This document shows, piece by piece, positions 7,918 to 15,653 of a stretch of DNA of 48,455 nucleotides. The translations under genes were made by a program, and so were the position numbers. The stretch lies in contig NZ_JAIERS010000016.1 of assembly GCF_019746665.1 (NCBI RefSeq), positions 1-48,455 of the forward strand. Direction: 5' to 3'. The DNA is from Sphingomonas sp. GTDB taxonomy: Bacteria > Pseudomonadota > Alphaproteobacteria > Sphingomonadales > Sphingomonadaceae. The stretch's first letter is position 1, and each line of letters starts with the position of its first letter. Under the pieces are notes generated by a model. The model saw only the letters and a program-made list of their open reading frames with translations, was not told the DNA's origin and searched no databases.

Positions 7918-8450
7918 ACGAACTGTTCGCCGAAGCGCGCCCGACGCGGCCGATCTGGCTGGTGACGCTCGCCGATCTCGCGCTGCTGTTGCTCGGCTTC
8001 ATCGTGCTCGTGCTGTCGCACCAGGGCAATCAGCGCGCGCTGGCGGCGGGGTTGCGCGATCGTTTCGGCGGCCACGCGCAGGCCGGAGCTCCCGCCGCGG
8101 TCGCGACCGAGCCCGGCGTACTGCCGCTCGCCGCCGCGAGTATGCTCGATTTCGCGCCCGCGAGCGCCGCGCTGCCCGACGATCCCGCCGCGCTCATCAC
8201 CTGGGCCAAGCGCCAGGCGGGCGATCCGCGCGTGCGGTTGACGATCACCGGCCTCACCGACGGCAGCGCCGCCGATCTCGACCCGCTGTCGCGTAGCGCG
8301 CCGCTGCTCGCCGCCGATCGCGCGCGGATGATCGCCGCCCGACTGGTCGCGGCGGGCATCGCCGGGCGCCAGATCGCGATCACCACCGCCGTCAGCCCCG
8401 GCAAGCGCGGCGCGATGGTGACGGCAGGCTTTGCCGGAGACCGGCAATGA
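7914..8450 (+). CDS. MotB-like / OmpA-domain stator protein
   Basis: This 178-residue protein has a single N-terminal membrane segment, VTLADLALLLLGFIVLVL, with an aspartate at residue 21. That is where MotB carries its proton-binding Asp. A linker rich in Ala and Pro follows, then a short C-terminal region with ITGLTDGSAADLDPLS and DRARMIAARLVAAGIAGRQI, a reduced OmpA-like peptidoglycan-binding fold. It is much shorter than MotB at 14751 (300 residues). Its ATG overlaps the MotA-like stop (ATGA), and flgA follows after 35 bp. Confidence 0.75.
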   Translation: MNELFAEARPTRPIWLVTLADLALLLLGFIVLVLSHQGNQRALAAGLRDRFGGHAQAGAPAAVATEPGVLPLAAASMLDFAPASAALPDDPAALITWAKRQAGDPRVRLTITGLTDGSAADLDPLSRSAPLLAADRARMIAARLVAAGIAGRQIAITTAVSPGKRGAMVTAGFAGDRQ

Positions 8451-8485
8451 TTTGCCGGCAATCGAATTTCGTAAGGGAGTTCAAC

Positions 8486-9004
8486 ATGTTGCGCTTTGCC
8501 GCTTTGCCGCTGCTGCTTGCCGCCGCGCCGGCGAGCTTTCAGGATACCGCGCTGATCGACCAGGCGGTGCAGAATTTCACCGGCCATCCGGTCGGCGTGG
8601 AGGGCGGGGCACGGACCCCGGTCGATGCGCGGCTGCGGCTGGCGGCGTGCCCGATGGTCTCGCTCAACTGGATGAGCGACACGCACGATGCGGTGGTCGT
8701 CAGCTGCACCGCGCCCGCCTGGAAAATCTATGTGCCCGTCATCAGCGTACCGCGCGCGATGCCGGCGGCCGGCGCCCCGGTGCGCGCCGCTGCCCCGGTC
8801 GCGGCCGCGCCGGTGATCAAGCGCGGCGATCCCGTGACCGTGTCGGCCAACGCCGCCGGCTTCGCGATCACGCGGGAGGGCGTGGCGATGGGCGACGCCG
8901 CGCCCGGCGCGCGCTTCCTGGTCGACATGGACGGCAGCCGCAAAGGTGTTCAGGCGGTGGCGATTGCCGCCGGCCAGGCGATCTTGCCGGGTTACGAGCC
9001 CTGA
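8486..9004 (+). CDS. flgA: Flagellar basal body P-ring formation chaperone FlgA
   Basis: FlgA is a periplasmic chaperone for P-ring (FlgI) assembly. The protein has a signal peptide (MLRFAALPLLLAAAPASFQ) and the C-terminal SAF-like domain with KRGDPVTVSANAAGFAITRE and GDAAPGARFLVDM. The frame is open back to 8447, but the ATG at 8486 has GGGAG six bases upstream and starts directly at the signal peptide, so I chose it (172 residues). It probably shares the sigma-54 transcript of the stator-like pair. Confidence 0.88.
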   Translation: MLRFAALPLLLAAAPASFQDTALIDQAVQNFTGHPVGVEGGARTPVDARLRLAACPMVSLNWMSDTHDAVVVSCTAPAWKIYVPVISVPRAMPAAGAPVRAAAPVAAAPVIKRGDPVTVSANAAGFAITREGVAMGDAAPGARFLVDMDGSRKGVQAVAIAAGQAILPGYEP

Positions 9005-9057
9005 TTGCCGTTTCATGTTCGTACTTGAATCAATAGCTTATCCCGCCACCCGGCAGC

Positions 9058-9094
9058 TTGCCGGCAAAAAACTGCCGCCCGGCAAAATTTTTTT
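9058..9094 (+). terminator. Rho-independent terminator after flgA
   Basis: TTGCCGG at 9058-9064 pairs perfectly with CCGGCAA at 9079-9085 across a 14-base loop, and a run of seven Ts follows at 9088-9094. It lies 54 bases after the flgA stop and separates flgA from flgM. Confidence 0.6.
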
Positions 9095-9164
9095 GAACAA
9101 ACCCCTAAAGTCCGCCGCGCGCCGGTCGTTGCTTCAATCGTGGCAGCAGCGAATAGGTGGCGAC

Positions 9165-9458
9165 ATGGTTGATCCCATCGGGACTTCCACGGTGACAAGG
9201 CGGACGACGCAGGCGGCAGCGCCGGTGCAGGGCGGTGTGCCCGCGGCGGTTGCGAGCACCGAACCGGCGGCCGATACCGCGGCCGCGCCCGAACTCGGGC
9301 TGCAGAGCCTTGCCCGTACCCTGGCGACGAAGGCGCCGGTCGATGACGACCGAGTGGCGCGCATTCGCGCGGCGATCGCCAACCGCACTTATCCGATCCT
9401 CCCCGAGACGATCGCCGACCGGCTGATCGCGCTCAAGCTCAACTGGAGGCCCGAATGA
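9165..9458 (+). CDS. flgM: Anti-sigma-28 factor FlgM
   Basis: The 97-residue protein ends in the FlgM sigma-binding region: DDDRVARIRAAIANRTYPIL followed by PETIADRLIALKLNW. The N-terminal half is low-complexity Ala/Thr/Pro-rich, as in exported, partly disordered FlgM proteins. The longer upstream frame to 8946 overlaps flgA and is not credible; AGGTGG six bases before the ATG at 9165 supports this start. FlgM would bind FliA (12819) until the hook is complete. A TAAAG element about 55 bases upstream is at best a weak sigma-28 match. Confidence 0.88.
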   Translation: MVDPIGTSTVTRRTTQAAAPVQGGVPAAVASTEPAADTAAAPELGLQSLARTLATKAPVDDDRVARIRAAIANRTYPILPETIADRLIALKLNWRPE

Positions 9459-9781
9459 CCCGGCGGGACGCACTGGTCAGCGTGATCGAGGCGCTCCATG
9501 CCGAGATCGCCGCGCTGAAGAGCAACGACGTTGCCGCGCTCGAGCGGGCGACGCAGGAGAAGCTCGGCTATCTCGATACGGTCGCGGCGCATGACCATGA
9601 GCCGGTGACCCCCGAGCTGCGTGGCCTGGCCGAGGAAGCGCACCGGCTGAACGAGACCTGTCGCATCTACGTGAACCTGATGAGCGCCAATGTCCGCCGT
9701 CGCCTGCAAGCGCTTGCCGGCGAACCGGCAGGCGGTTACCGCGCCGCCGCCAGTGGCTTCGGGGGTTACGCACTCGCGTAA
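9455..9781 (+). CDS. flgN: FlgN-type flagellar export chaperone
   Basis: This 108-residue, mostly helical protein overlaps the flgM stop (ATGA), the position of flgN in many flagellar clusters. Helical heptads such as LVSVIEALHAEIAALKSNDV and LERATQEKLGYLDTV resemble the FlgN family, which escorts FlgK and FlgL to the export gate. The call relies on weak sequence resemblance plus position. Confidence 0.65.
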   Translation: MTRRDALVSVIEALHAEIAALKSNDVAALERATQEKLGYLDTVAAHDHEPVTPELRGLAEEAHRLNETCRIYVNLMSANVRRRLQALAGEPAGGYRAAASGFGGYALA

Positions 9782-9808
9782 CACCCTGAAGACATTGCGC
9801 TAACCCGG

Positions 9809-9823
9809 CGGCCTGCGCGGCCG
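9809..9823 (+). terminator. Possible weak terminator after flgN
   Basis: CGGCC at 9809-9813 and GGCCG at 9819-9823 form a short stem with a five-base loop, followed by TTCCTGTTAGTTT. The stem is short and the T run is broken, so the call is tentative. It lies just before the sigma-54 promoter at 9842. Confidence 0.3.
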
Positions 9824-9841
9824 TTCCTGTTAGTTTCAAAT

Positions 9842-9857
9842 TGGCACGGGCCTTGCT
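9842..9857 (+). promoter_or_regulatory. Sigma-54 (RpoN) promoter of the transglycosylase-flhA-fliA operon
   Basis: TGGCACGGGCCTTGCT is a full match to the RpoN consensus with correct spacing. The predicted start near 9868 lies 28 bases before the ATG at 9896. Since fliA is in this operon, sigma-28 synthesis would depend on sigma-54 and an activator, giving a two-tier hierarchy. Confidence 0.93.
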
Positions 9858-9895
9858 GATGTTCCCGGGAACAGGGGAAAGTCAGTGGGCCGGCA

Positions 9896-10744
9896 ATGAG
9901 CATTACGCCAATCGCCAATCGCCAGGGGGCCGTGCAATTCGCGATCGCGCAGGCGTCCGCGAAGACCGGGATCGATTTCAACTATCTGCTCGGCCAGGCG
10001 CAGGTCGAAAGCGGGATGCGCCCCGGCGCGCGCGCGGCCACCTCCAGCGCGAGCGGGCTTTATCAGTTCGTTGAGCAAAGCTGGCTCGCGGTCGTCAAGA
10101 AGCACGGCGCCGAACATGGCCTCGGCTGGGCGGCGGAGGCGATCGAGCCCGGTCGTGGCGGGCGGATGACGGTGAGCGATCCTGCCACCCGCCGCGCGAT
10201 CCTGAACCTGCGCGGCGATCCGCAATATGCCTCGCTGATGGCGGCCGAACATGCCGCCGACAACAAGACGCATCTCGAAGGCGCGCTCGGCCGCCCGGCG
10301 ACCGGCACCGATCTTTACATGGCGCATTTCCTGGGGCTGGGTGGCGCGCGGCGCTTCCTGCAGGCGCTGCAAAACAATCCCGATCGCAGCGCGGCGGCAA
10401 TGTTCCCGGCGGCGGCGCACGCCAATCGCGGCGTCTTCTACGGCGCCGATGGCCAGCCGCGTAGCGTGAGCGAAATTTATCAGCGCTTCGCCACTAAGCT
10501 GGACAAGGGCGCCGATGTCGCGGGCGGCACCGGCCGCGCTTCCGCCGTGCTCGGCTTGAGCGTGGGCGACAATGAAGTGATCGCCGGCAATGGCGAGGAT
10601 CAGGGCGACGCGCTCGCCTGGGCGCGCAGCACGCTCGATCAGCTCGGCGGGCGCGGCGCCGCCAAGGCGGGCAATCTGCTCCGCCCGACGCCGGACAATG
10701 CCCGGCTGGCCTATCTGATGCTCGCGCGGCTGGGGGGTAATTGA
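9896..10744 (+). CDS. Flagellar-locus lytic transglycosylase (SLT-like)
   Basis: The N-terminal half resembles an SLT lysozyme-like domain: FNYLLGQAQVESGMRP with the probable catalytic Glu at residue 38, then SSASGLYQFVEQSWLAVV (the GLYQF motif), and later DLYMAHFLGLGGARRFL. The C-terminal 100 residues are less conserved. No signal peptide is evident, so export may go through the flagellar pathway, as proposed for SltF-type enzymes. The gene follows a sigma-54 promoter and its TGA overlaps the flhA ATG. It likely opens peptidoglycan for rod passage, replacing the missing muramidase domain of FlgJ. Confidence 0.75.
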   Translation: MSITPIANRQGAVQFAIAQASAKTGIDFNYLLGQAQVESGMRPGARAATSSASGLYQFVEQSWLAVVKKHGAEHGLGWAAEAIEPGRGGRMTVSDPATRRAILNLRGDPQYASLMAAEHAADNKTHLEGALGRPATGTDLYMAHFLGLGGARRFLQALQNNPDRSAAAMFPAAAHANRGVFYGADGQPRSVSEIYQRFATKLDKGADVAGGTGRASAVLGLSVGDNEVIAGNGEDQGDALAWARSTLDQLGGRGAAKAGNLLRPTPDNARLAYLMLARLGGN

Positions 10745-12822
10745 TGGCGGGTCTCGCTCTGCCGCGTCCCGCCGTATGGGCGCGGGGTGCCGCGCTGCCG
10801 GTCGCGATCCTGCTGCTGGTGCTGCTGATGGTCGTGCCGATTCCGGCGGCGATGCTCGACCTGTTTTTCGTGATGAACATCACCATCAGCCTCGCCGTGC
10901 TGATGGTGTCGCTCAACACTCAGAAGCCGCTCGATTTCTCGGCCTTTCCCAGCGTGCTGCTGTTCGCGACGCTGTTCCGCCTGGCACTGAACGTCGCCTC
11001 CACCCGCGTCGTGCTGGTGCATGGGCACGAGGGCGAAAGCGCCGCCGGCCATGTGATCGAGGCGTTCGGCACCTTCCTGATCGGTGGCGACTATGTCGTC
11101 GGCCTGTTCGTGTTCGCGATCCTCGTGATCATCAACATGATCGTGGTGACCAAGGGCGCGGGCCGCGTTTCCGAAGTCTCGGCCCGTTTCACCCTCGATG
11201 CCTTGCCCGGCAAGCAGATGGCGATCGACGCCGATTTGAACGCGGGGCTGATCACGCCCGAGGAAGCCAAGGCGCGCCGGATCGAAGTCGGCACCGAGGC
11301 CGATTTCTACGGTTCGATGGACGGTTCGTCCAAATTCGTGAAGGGCGACGCGATCGCCGGCCTGTTGATTCTAGCCGCCAACGTGATTGGCGGTTTGATT
11401 CTGGGGCCGCTCAGCCACGGCCTCACCATTCAAGACGCGGCGCAGAAATATGTGCTGCTCGCGATCGGCGACGCGCTCGTCGCGCAGCTGCCCTCGCTGA
11501 TGCTGTCGATCGCGGCGGCGACGATCGTGACGCGCGTCAGCTCGTCGATGGACCTGGCGGGCCAGATCGGCAGCCAGTTCGGCTCGGCCAAGACCTGGAC
11601 GCCGGTCGCCGCGATCCTGACGTTGCTCGGCGTGCTGCCGGGGATGCCGCATCTGGTGATCCTGCCGGCCGCCGCCGGCTGCGGTTACCTCGCTTATGCG
11701 GCCCACAAGGCGGCGCAGCGCCCGAAGCCCTTGCCCGAGGCGCCCGCCGCGCCGCCGGTCGATCCCAGCCGGATCAGCTGGGAGGAAGTGGCCGACACGA
11801 TCCAGGTCAATCTCGATATCGGCTATGGCCTGGTGCCGCTGGTCGACGAGCGCCGTGGCGCGCCGCTGATGGGGCGGATCACCGGCGTGCGGCGCCAGCT
11901 GTCGAAGGAGCTGGGCTTCGTCGTGCCGCAGGTGCGGGTGCGCGACGACATCAATCTGGGGCCGTACAGCTACCGGATCATCGTTGGCGGCGTCGTGCTG
12001 GGCGAGGATCTGGCGAGCCCCGACGAGATGCTCGCGCTCAACACCGGCCAGGCCTATGGCGAGCTGCGTGGCAAGCCCGCGAAAGACCCGACCTTCGGGC
12101 TCGACGCGACCTGGATCTCGCCCGGCGACGCCGATGCCGCGACCGGCATGGGCTATCTGGTGGTCGATGCGAGCACCGTGATCGCGACGCATCTCAACAA
12201 TCTGCTGAGCGCCAACGCCGCCGAACTGCTCGGCCCGGACGAGGTGCAGAGCCTGCTCGATGGACTGAAGGAGCGCGCGGCGAATCTGGTCGCGTCGCTC
12301 TCGCCCAACCCGGTGCCGCTCACCACGCTGACGACGGTGCTGAAGGGCCTGCTGAGCGAGGGCATTTCGCTCAAGGAATTCCGCCGTATCGCCAGCGCCA
12401 TCGCGGTGAACGCGCAGCGCTCGCTCGATCCCGAGGAACTGGGCGAACTGATCCGCCCCGAGCTCGGCGCGCTGATCATCCAGAAGCTCGCCGGGGTGCG
12501 CGATCCGCTGCGGGTGATGACGCTCGAAGGCCAGCTCGAAGGGCTGCTTGCCCAGGCCGTGCGCAGCGATCCGGCGCGGCGCCATGTGATCGATCCCGAT
12601 CTCGGCCGCCGCATCCTGGAGGCGCTGCAACGCGCCGCGCAACCGCTGATCGCTGAAGGGAAACCCTTCGCGCTGGTGGTGCAGCCCGTGATCCGCCTGG
12701 CGATCCGCAAGCTGGTGAAGACCGCGATGCCCGACACGCCGGTAATGAGCTTCTTCGAGGTGCCCGAGGACAAGGCGGTCGAAGTGGTCGCGGTGATCGG
12801 CGCGCCGGGAGCCTTGCAATGA
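10744..12822 (+). CDS. flhA: Flagellar biosynthesis export-gate protein FlhA
   Basis: This protein of about 692 residues is the main export-gate component of the flagellar type III secretion system. The first 330 residues hold about eight membrane segments. The FHIPEP-family signature TKGAGRVSEVSARFTLDALP and DADLNAGLITPEEAKARR is clear. The cytoplasmic C-domain contains YRIIVGGVVLGEDLASPDEM and ends in a family-typical VMSFFEVPEDKAVEVVAVIG. A TTG at 10741 could add one residue, but the ATG at 10744 overlapping the upstream TGA is the natural start. Confidence 0.97.
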   Translation: MAGLALPRPAVWARGAALPVAILLLVLLMVVPIPAAMLDLFFVMNITISLAVLMVSLNTQKPLDFSAFPSVLLFATLFRLALNVASTRVVLVHGHEGESAAGHVIEAFGTFLIGGDYVVGLFVFAILVIINMIVVTKGAGRVSEVSARFTLDALPGKQMAIDADLNAGLITPEEAKARRIEVGTEADFYGSMDGSSKFVKGDAIAGLLILAANVIGGLILGPLSHGLTIQDAAQKYVLLAIGDALVAQLPSLMLSIAAATIVTRVSSSMDLAGQIGSQFGSAKTWTPVAAILTLLGVLPGMPHLVILPAAAGCGYLAYAAHKAAQRPKPLPEAPAAPPVDPSRISWEEVADTIQVNLDIGYGLVPLVDERRGAPLMGRITGVRRQLSKELGFVVPQVRVRDDINLGPYSYRIIVGGVVLGEDLASPDEMLALNTGQAYGELRGKPAKDPTFGLDATWISPGDADAATGMGYLVVDASTVIATHLNNLLSANAAELLGPDEVQSLLDGLKERAANLVASLSPNPVPLTTLTTVLKGLLSEGISLKEFRRIASAIAVNAQRSLDPEELGELIRPELGALIIQKLAGVRDPLRVMTLEGQLEGLLAQAVRSDPARRHVIDPDLGRRILEALQRAAQPLIAEGKPFALVVQPVIRLAIRKLVKTAMPDTPVMSFFEVPEDKAVEVVAVIGAPGALQ

Positions 12823-13556
12823 GCGCGCCCGCCCGCTTCCCCGGCGCCCAGCCGCTCACCTATGGCAAGGCCGGGGCGCCGCTCGATCTGAACGCGCTCG
12901 CGCGGCGCCACGCGCCACTGGTGCGCCGGCTCGCCTGGCACGTCCACGGCATGGCGAGCGCGATCGAGGTCGAGGATCTGGTGCAGATCGGCCTGGTCGC
13001 GCTGGTCGAGGCGGCGACGAGTTTCGAGGATCGCGGCACCGCGACGTTCGAGAATTATCTCGTCACCCGCGTGCGCGGGGCGATGATCGACGCGCTGCGC
13101 CGCCAGGCGACGCTCACGCGCGGCGCGATGCGCCGGCGCAAGGCCTATCAGGAAACCCTCGCCAGCTTGACCGCGCAAGGCGGCAAGCGCCCCAGCGAAG
13201 CCGCCATCGCCGATCGGCTGGGGGTGAGCATCGAGAAACTGCGCACCGACTATGCGACCGCGGAGCCCGTGATGATGGAATCGATCGACGAGGTATATGC
13301 CGACGACCTGCCGCTGTTCGCGAGCGATGATCCGAGCGCGTTCGACCAGCTCGCCGAGGCCGACCAGCGCCGCGCGCTGATCGAGGCGATCGCCGCGCTG
13401 CCCGAGCGCGAGGCGCAGGTGATCCAGCTTTATTATGTCGAGGAAATGAACCTGGAGGAGATCGGCCAGGTGCTCGGCGTCGGCAGCGCGCGGGTGTGCC
13501 AGATCAAGAAGGCGGCGCATGATCGGCTGAAAAAGGCGCTGGGACGGCTGGGGTAG
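12819..13556 (+). CDS. fliA: Flagellar sigma-28 factor FliA
   Basis: This 245-residue sigma-70-family factor has region 2 with EVEDLVQIGLVALVEAATSF and TFENYLVTRVRGAMIDALRR, region 3 with RPSEAAIADRLGVSIEKL, and a region 4 helix-turn-helix LPEREAQVIQLYYVEEMNLE followed by EIGQVLGVGSARVCQIKKAA. The overall pattern is that of FliA, which transcribes filament and motility genes. The ATG overlaps the flhA stop (ATGA). The usual flhF and flhG genes are absent between flhA and fliA. Confidence 0.94.
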   Translation: MSAPARFPGAQPLTYGKAGAPLDLNALARRHAPLVRRLAWHVHGMASAIEVEDLVQIGLVALVEAATSFEDRGTATFENYLVTRVRGAMIDALRRQATLTRGAMRRRKAYQETLASLTAQGGKRPSEAAIADRLGVSIEKLRTDYATAEPVMMESIDEVYADDLPLFASDDPSAFDQLAEADQRRALIEAIAALPEREAQVIQLYYVEEMNLEEIGQVLGVGSARVCQIKKAAHDRLKKALGRLG

Positions 13557-13871
13557 GGGCGCCGCCGTTACGCTGCCACGTGCTCGCCATTTCTACGATC
13601 GCCCAGATCATAGCGTCCGCCCGATCCCCTGCTTCCTCGGCCAGGGCGGGGGGCCAGCATCCCGCCCGCATCCACCGAAGAGCCCGACACCGCAGCGTCG
13701 CGCGGCTCTATCCGGGCCTTCGGCGGGCAAGGTGTTTGGCGCCGGATCATCGCATTTCTACCGCCTGATTGCCGCGTGGTAACCGAATGGCGAGGAAATT
13801 GGGTGAATAAGGGCCGGAAGAGGTCGTTTCTCCCCATCGGGGGTCAGCGGCCAGGCTTTTAAGGGATCACC
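13557..13871. other. 315-bp intergenic region between fliA and motA
   Basis: No credible gene is seen; short open frames on both strands lack ribosome binding sites and family resemblance. The stretch must hold the motA promoter. The best promoter-like match is TGGCGAGGAAATTGG at 13788-13802, a sigma-54-like sequence that lacks the C of the -12 GC, so I do not call it. No good sigma-28 site was found. Confidence 0.5.
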
Positions 13872-14735
13872 ATGTTTCCAGCGATCGGTCTCGTCATCCT
13901 TCTCGCGATGGTGTTCGGCGGCTTCGCCATCACCGGCGGTGCGCTGGGCCCGGTGATGGAAGCGATTCCGCACGAAATGCTCATCATCGGCGGCGCCGCG
14001 ATCGGCGCGCTCGTCATCGGCAATTCGATGAACGAGCTGAAGGCGATGGGCGGCGGCCTAGTGAAAGTGCTGAAAGGCCCCAAATATAAGAAGCAGGATT
14101 ATCTCGACACCATCTTCCTGGTGTCGAAGCTGATGAAGATGCTGCGCACCGAGGGGCCGATCGCGCTCGAACCGCATGTCGAAGACCCGAAGTCGAGCGC
14201 GGTCTTCGCCGAATATCCGCGCCTCGTCGCCGACCATACGCTGGTGAACCTGATCGCCGATACGCTGCGCCTTGTCGTGGTGTCTTCGGGCACGCTCGAC
14301 GTTCACGCGGTCGAGGAAGTGATGGATAACGCGATCAAGACGCACCATCACGAGGTTCAGGGCCCGCAGACGACGCTGCAGAATCTCGCCGACGCGCTGC
14401 CCGCTTTGGGTATCGTCGCCGCGGTGCTCGGCGTGGTGAAGACGATGGGCGCGATCGACAAGCCGCCGTCGATCCTGGGCGCGATGATCGGCTCGGCGCT
14501 GGTCGGCACCTTCATGGGCGTGCTGCTGGCCTACGGGATCGTCGCGCCGCTCGCCGGGCGGTTGCAGCAGATCATCGACGCCGACGCCGCGATCTATCAC
14601 ACCGTCAAGCAGATCATCATCGCCTCGCTCCACGGCCATCCGCAGCCGCTGGTGATCGAGGCGGCGCGCTCGGGGATCGCGCACCACAACCAGCCGGGCT
14701 TCGCCGAAGTGTTCGACGGTCTGCGCGGCCGTTAA
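13872..14735 (+). CDS. motA: Flagellar motor stator protein MotA
   Basis: This 287-residue protein has the canonical MotA layout: TM1-2 (AIGLVILLAMVFGGFAITGG; EMLIIGGAAIGALVIGNS), a cytoplasmic domain of about 110 residues, and TM3-4 with ALPALGIVAAVLGVVKTMGA and GAMIGSALVGTFMGVLLAYG. The conserved proline-containing segment before TM3 is present. MotB follows after 15 bp with a GGGGG ribosome binding site. This is the full-length stator, in addition to the shorter pair at 7252-8450. Confidence 0.96.
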   Translation: MFPAIGLVILLAMVFGGFAITGGALGPVMEAIPHEMLIIGGAAIGALVIGNSMNELKAMGGGLVKVLKGPKYKKQDYLDTIFLVSKLMKMLRTEGPIALEPHVEDPKSSAVFAEYPRLVADHTLVNLIADTLRLVVVSSGTLDVHAVEEVMDNAIKTHHHEVQGPQTTLQNLADALPALGIVAAVLGVVKTMGAIDKPPSILGAMIGSALVGTFMGVLLAYGIVAPLAGRLQQIIDADAAIYHTVKQIIIASLHGHPQPLVIEAARSGIAHHNQPGFAEVFDGLRGR

Positions 14736-14750
14736 GGGGGGACCGACACC

Positions 14751-15653
14751 ATGGCCGCCCGCGCGCCGCACGGCAACAATCAGCCGCCGAAGATCATCGT
14801 CAAGAAAATCTATGTCGAAGGGCATGGCGGCCATCATGGCGGCGCGTGGAAGGTCGCTTACGCCGATTTCGTGACGGCGATGATGGCGTTCTTCCTGCTG
14901 ATGTGGCTGCTGGGGGCGACCAACGAAAAGCAGCGCAAGGCACTCGCCGACTATTTCGCGCCGACCCTGGTGGACTTCAAGCAGAGCAGCGCCGGCTCGA
15001 CCGGGCTGTTCGGCGGCGCGTCGATCACCGATCTCGATAATTATCCGCACAAGGCGCAGCAGACCGGCACCAAATCGATGACGGTGCCGATCGACTCGGT
15101 CGGCGGCGCGCAGGTCGGTTCGGGCCAGAAGGGGACGCTCAAGGAAAAGTCCCAGATGGCCGAGGACAAGAAGAATTTCGACAAGATCGCCAAGCAGGTG
15201 AGCAAGGCGATGGCCAGCAACGCCAAGCTGCAGAAGCTCGCCACGCACGTTCGCTTCGTGCCGACGCGCGACGGGTTGCGGATCGATCTGGTCGACAATG
15301 CCGATTATTCGATGTTCAAGCTCGGCACGACCACCTTCGAGAGCGAGGCCGACAAGCTGATGGGCTTGATCGCCCAATCGATCCGCGACCTGCCCAACCC
15401 GCTGATGATCCGCGGCCATACCGACAGCCTGGCGTTCCAGAGCCCGACAGGGATGAACAACTGGCTGCTCAGCTCGGGCCGCGCCGAGGCGACGCGCCAG
15501 CGGCTGGCCGAGGGCGGCATCCCCAATGATCGCTTCGAGCGGATCGAGGGCGTCGCCGAGCGCGAGCCAATGATCACCAAGGACCCGGCCGATCCGCGCA
15601 ACCGGCGCGTGGCGATCACCTTGCTCTACCGCTCGTCGATGCTCAATCGCTGA
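14751..15653 (+). CDS. motB: Flagellar motor stator protein MotB
   Basis: This 300-residue protein has a His/Gly-rich N-terminus (GHGGHHGGAWKVAYADF). The proton-binding Asp is at residue 39 and the single membrane segment is FVTAMMAFFLLMWLLGATN. The C-terminal OmpA-like domain includes MIRGHTDSLAFQSPTGMNNW and LSSGRAEATRQRLAEGGI, which anchor it to peptidoglycan. It overlaps nothing downstream; NDH-2 converges with its stop at the next base. Confidence 0.96.
   Translation: MAARAPHGNNQPPKIIVKKIYVEGHGGHHGGAWKVAYADFVTAMMAFFLLMWLLGATNEKQRKALADYFAPTLVDFKQSSAGSTGLFGGASITDLDNYPHKAQQTGTKSMTVPIDSVGGAQVGSGQKGTLKEKSQMAEDKKNFDKIAKQVSKAMASNAKLQKLATHVRFVPTRDGLRIDLVDNADYSMFKLGTTTFESEADKLMGLIAQSIRDLPNPLMIRGHTDSLAFQSPTGMNNWLLSSGRAEATRQRLAEGGIPNDRFERIEGVAEREPMITKDPADPRNRRVAITLLYRSSMLNR

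Noticed and set aside
9106..9132. Sigma-28 promoter before flgM
   Set aside because: TAAAG is present, but the -10 region matches GCCGATAA at only four of eight positions.
11371..13520. Long antisense frames over flhA and fliA
   Set aside because: flhA and fliA are certain on the plus strand; the antisense products have no family resemblance.
13788..13802. Sigma-54-like site upstream of motA (TGGCGAGGAAATTGG)
   Set aside because: The -12 GC is GG and the -24 region is incomplete; too weak to call.
13568..13837. Small minus-strand gene between fliA and motA
   Set aside because: The 89-residue frame lacks a good ribosome binding site and resembles no family.
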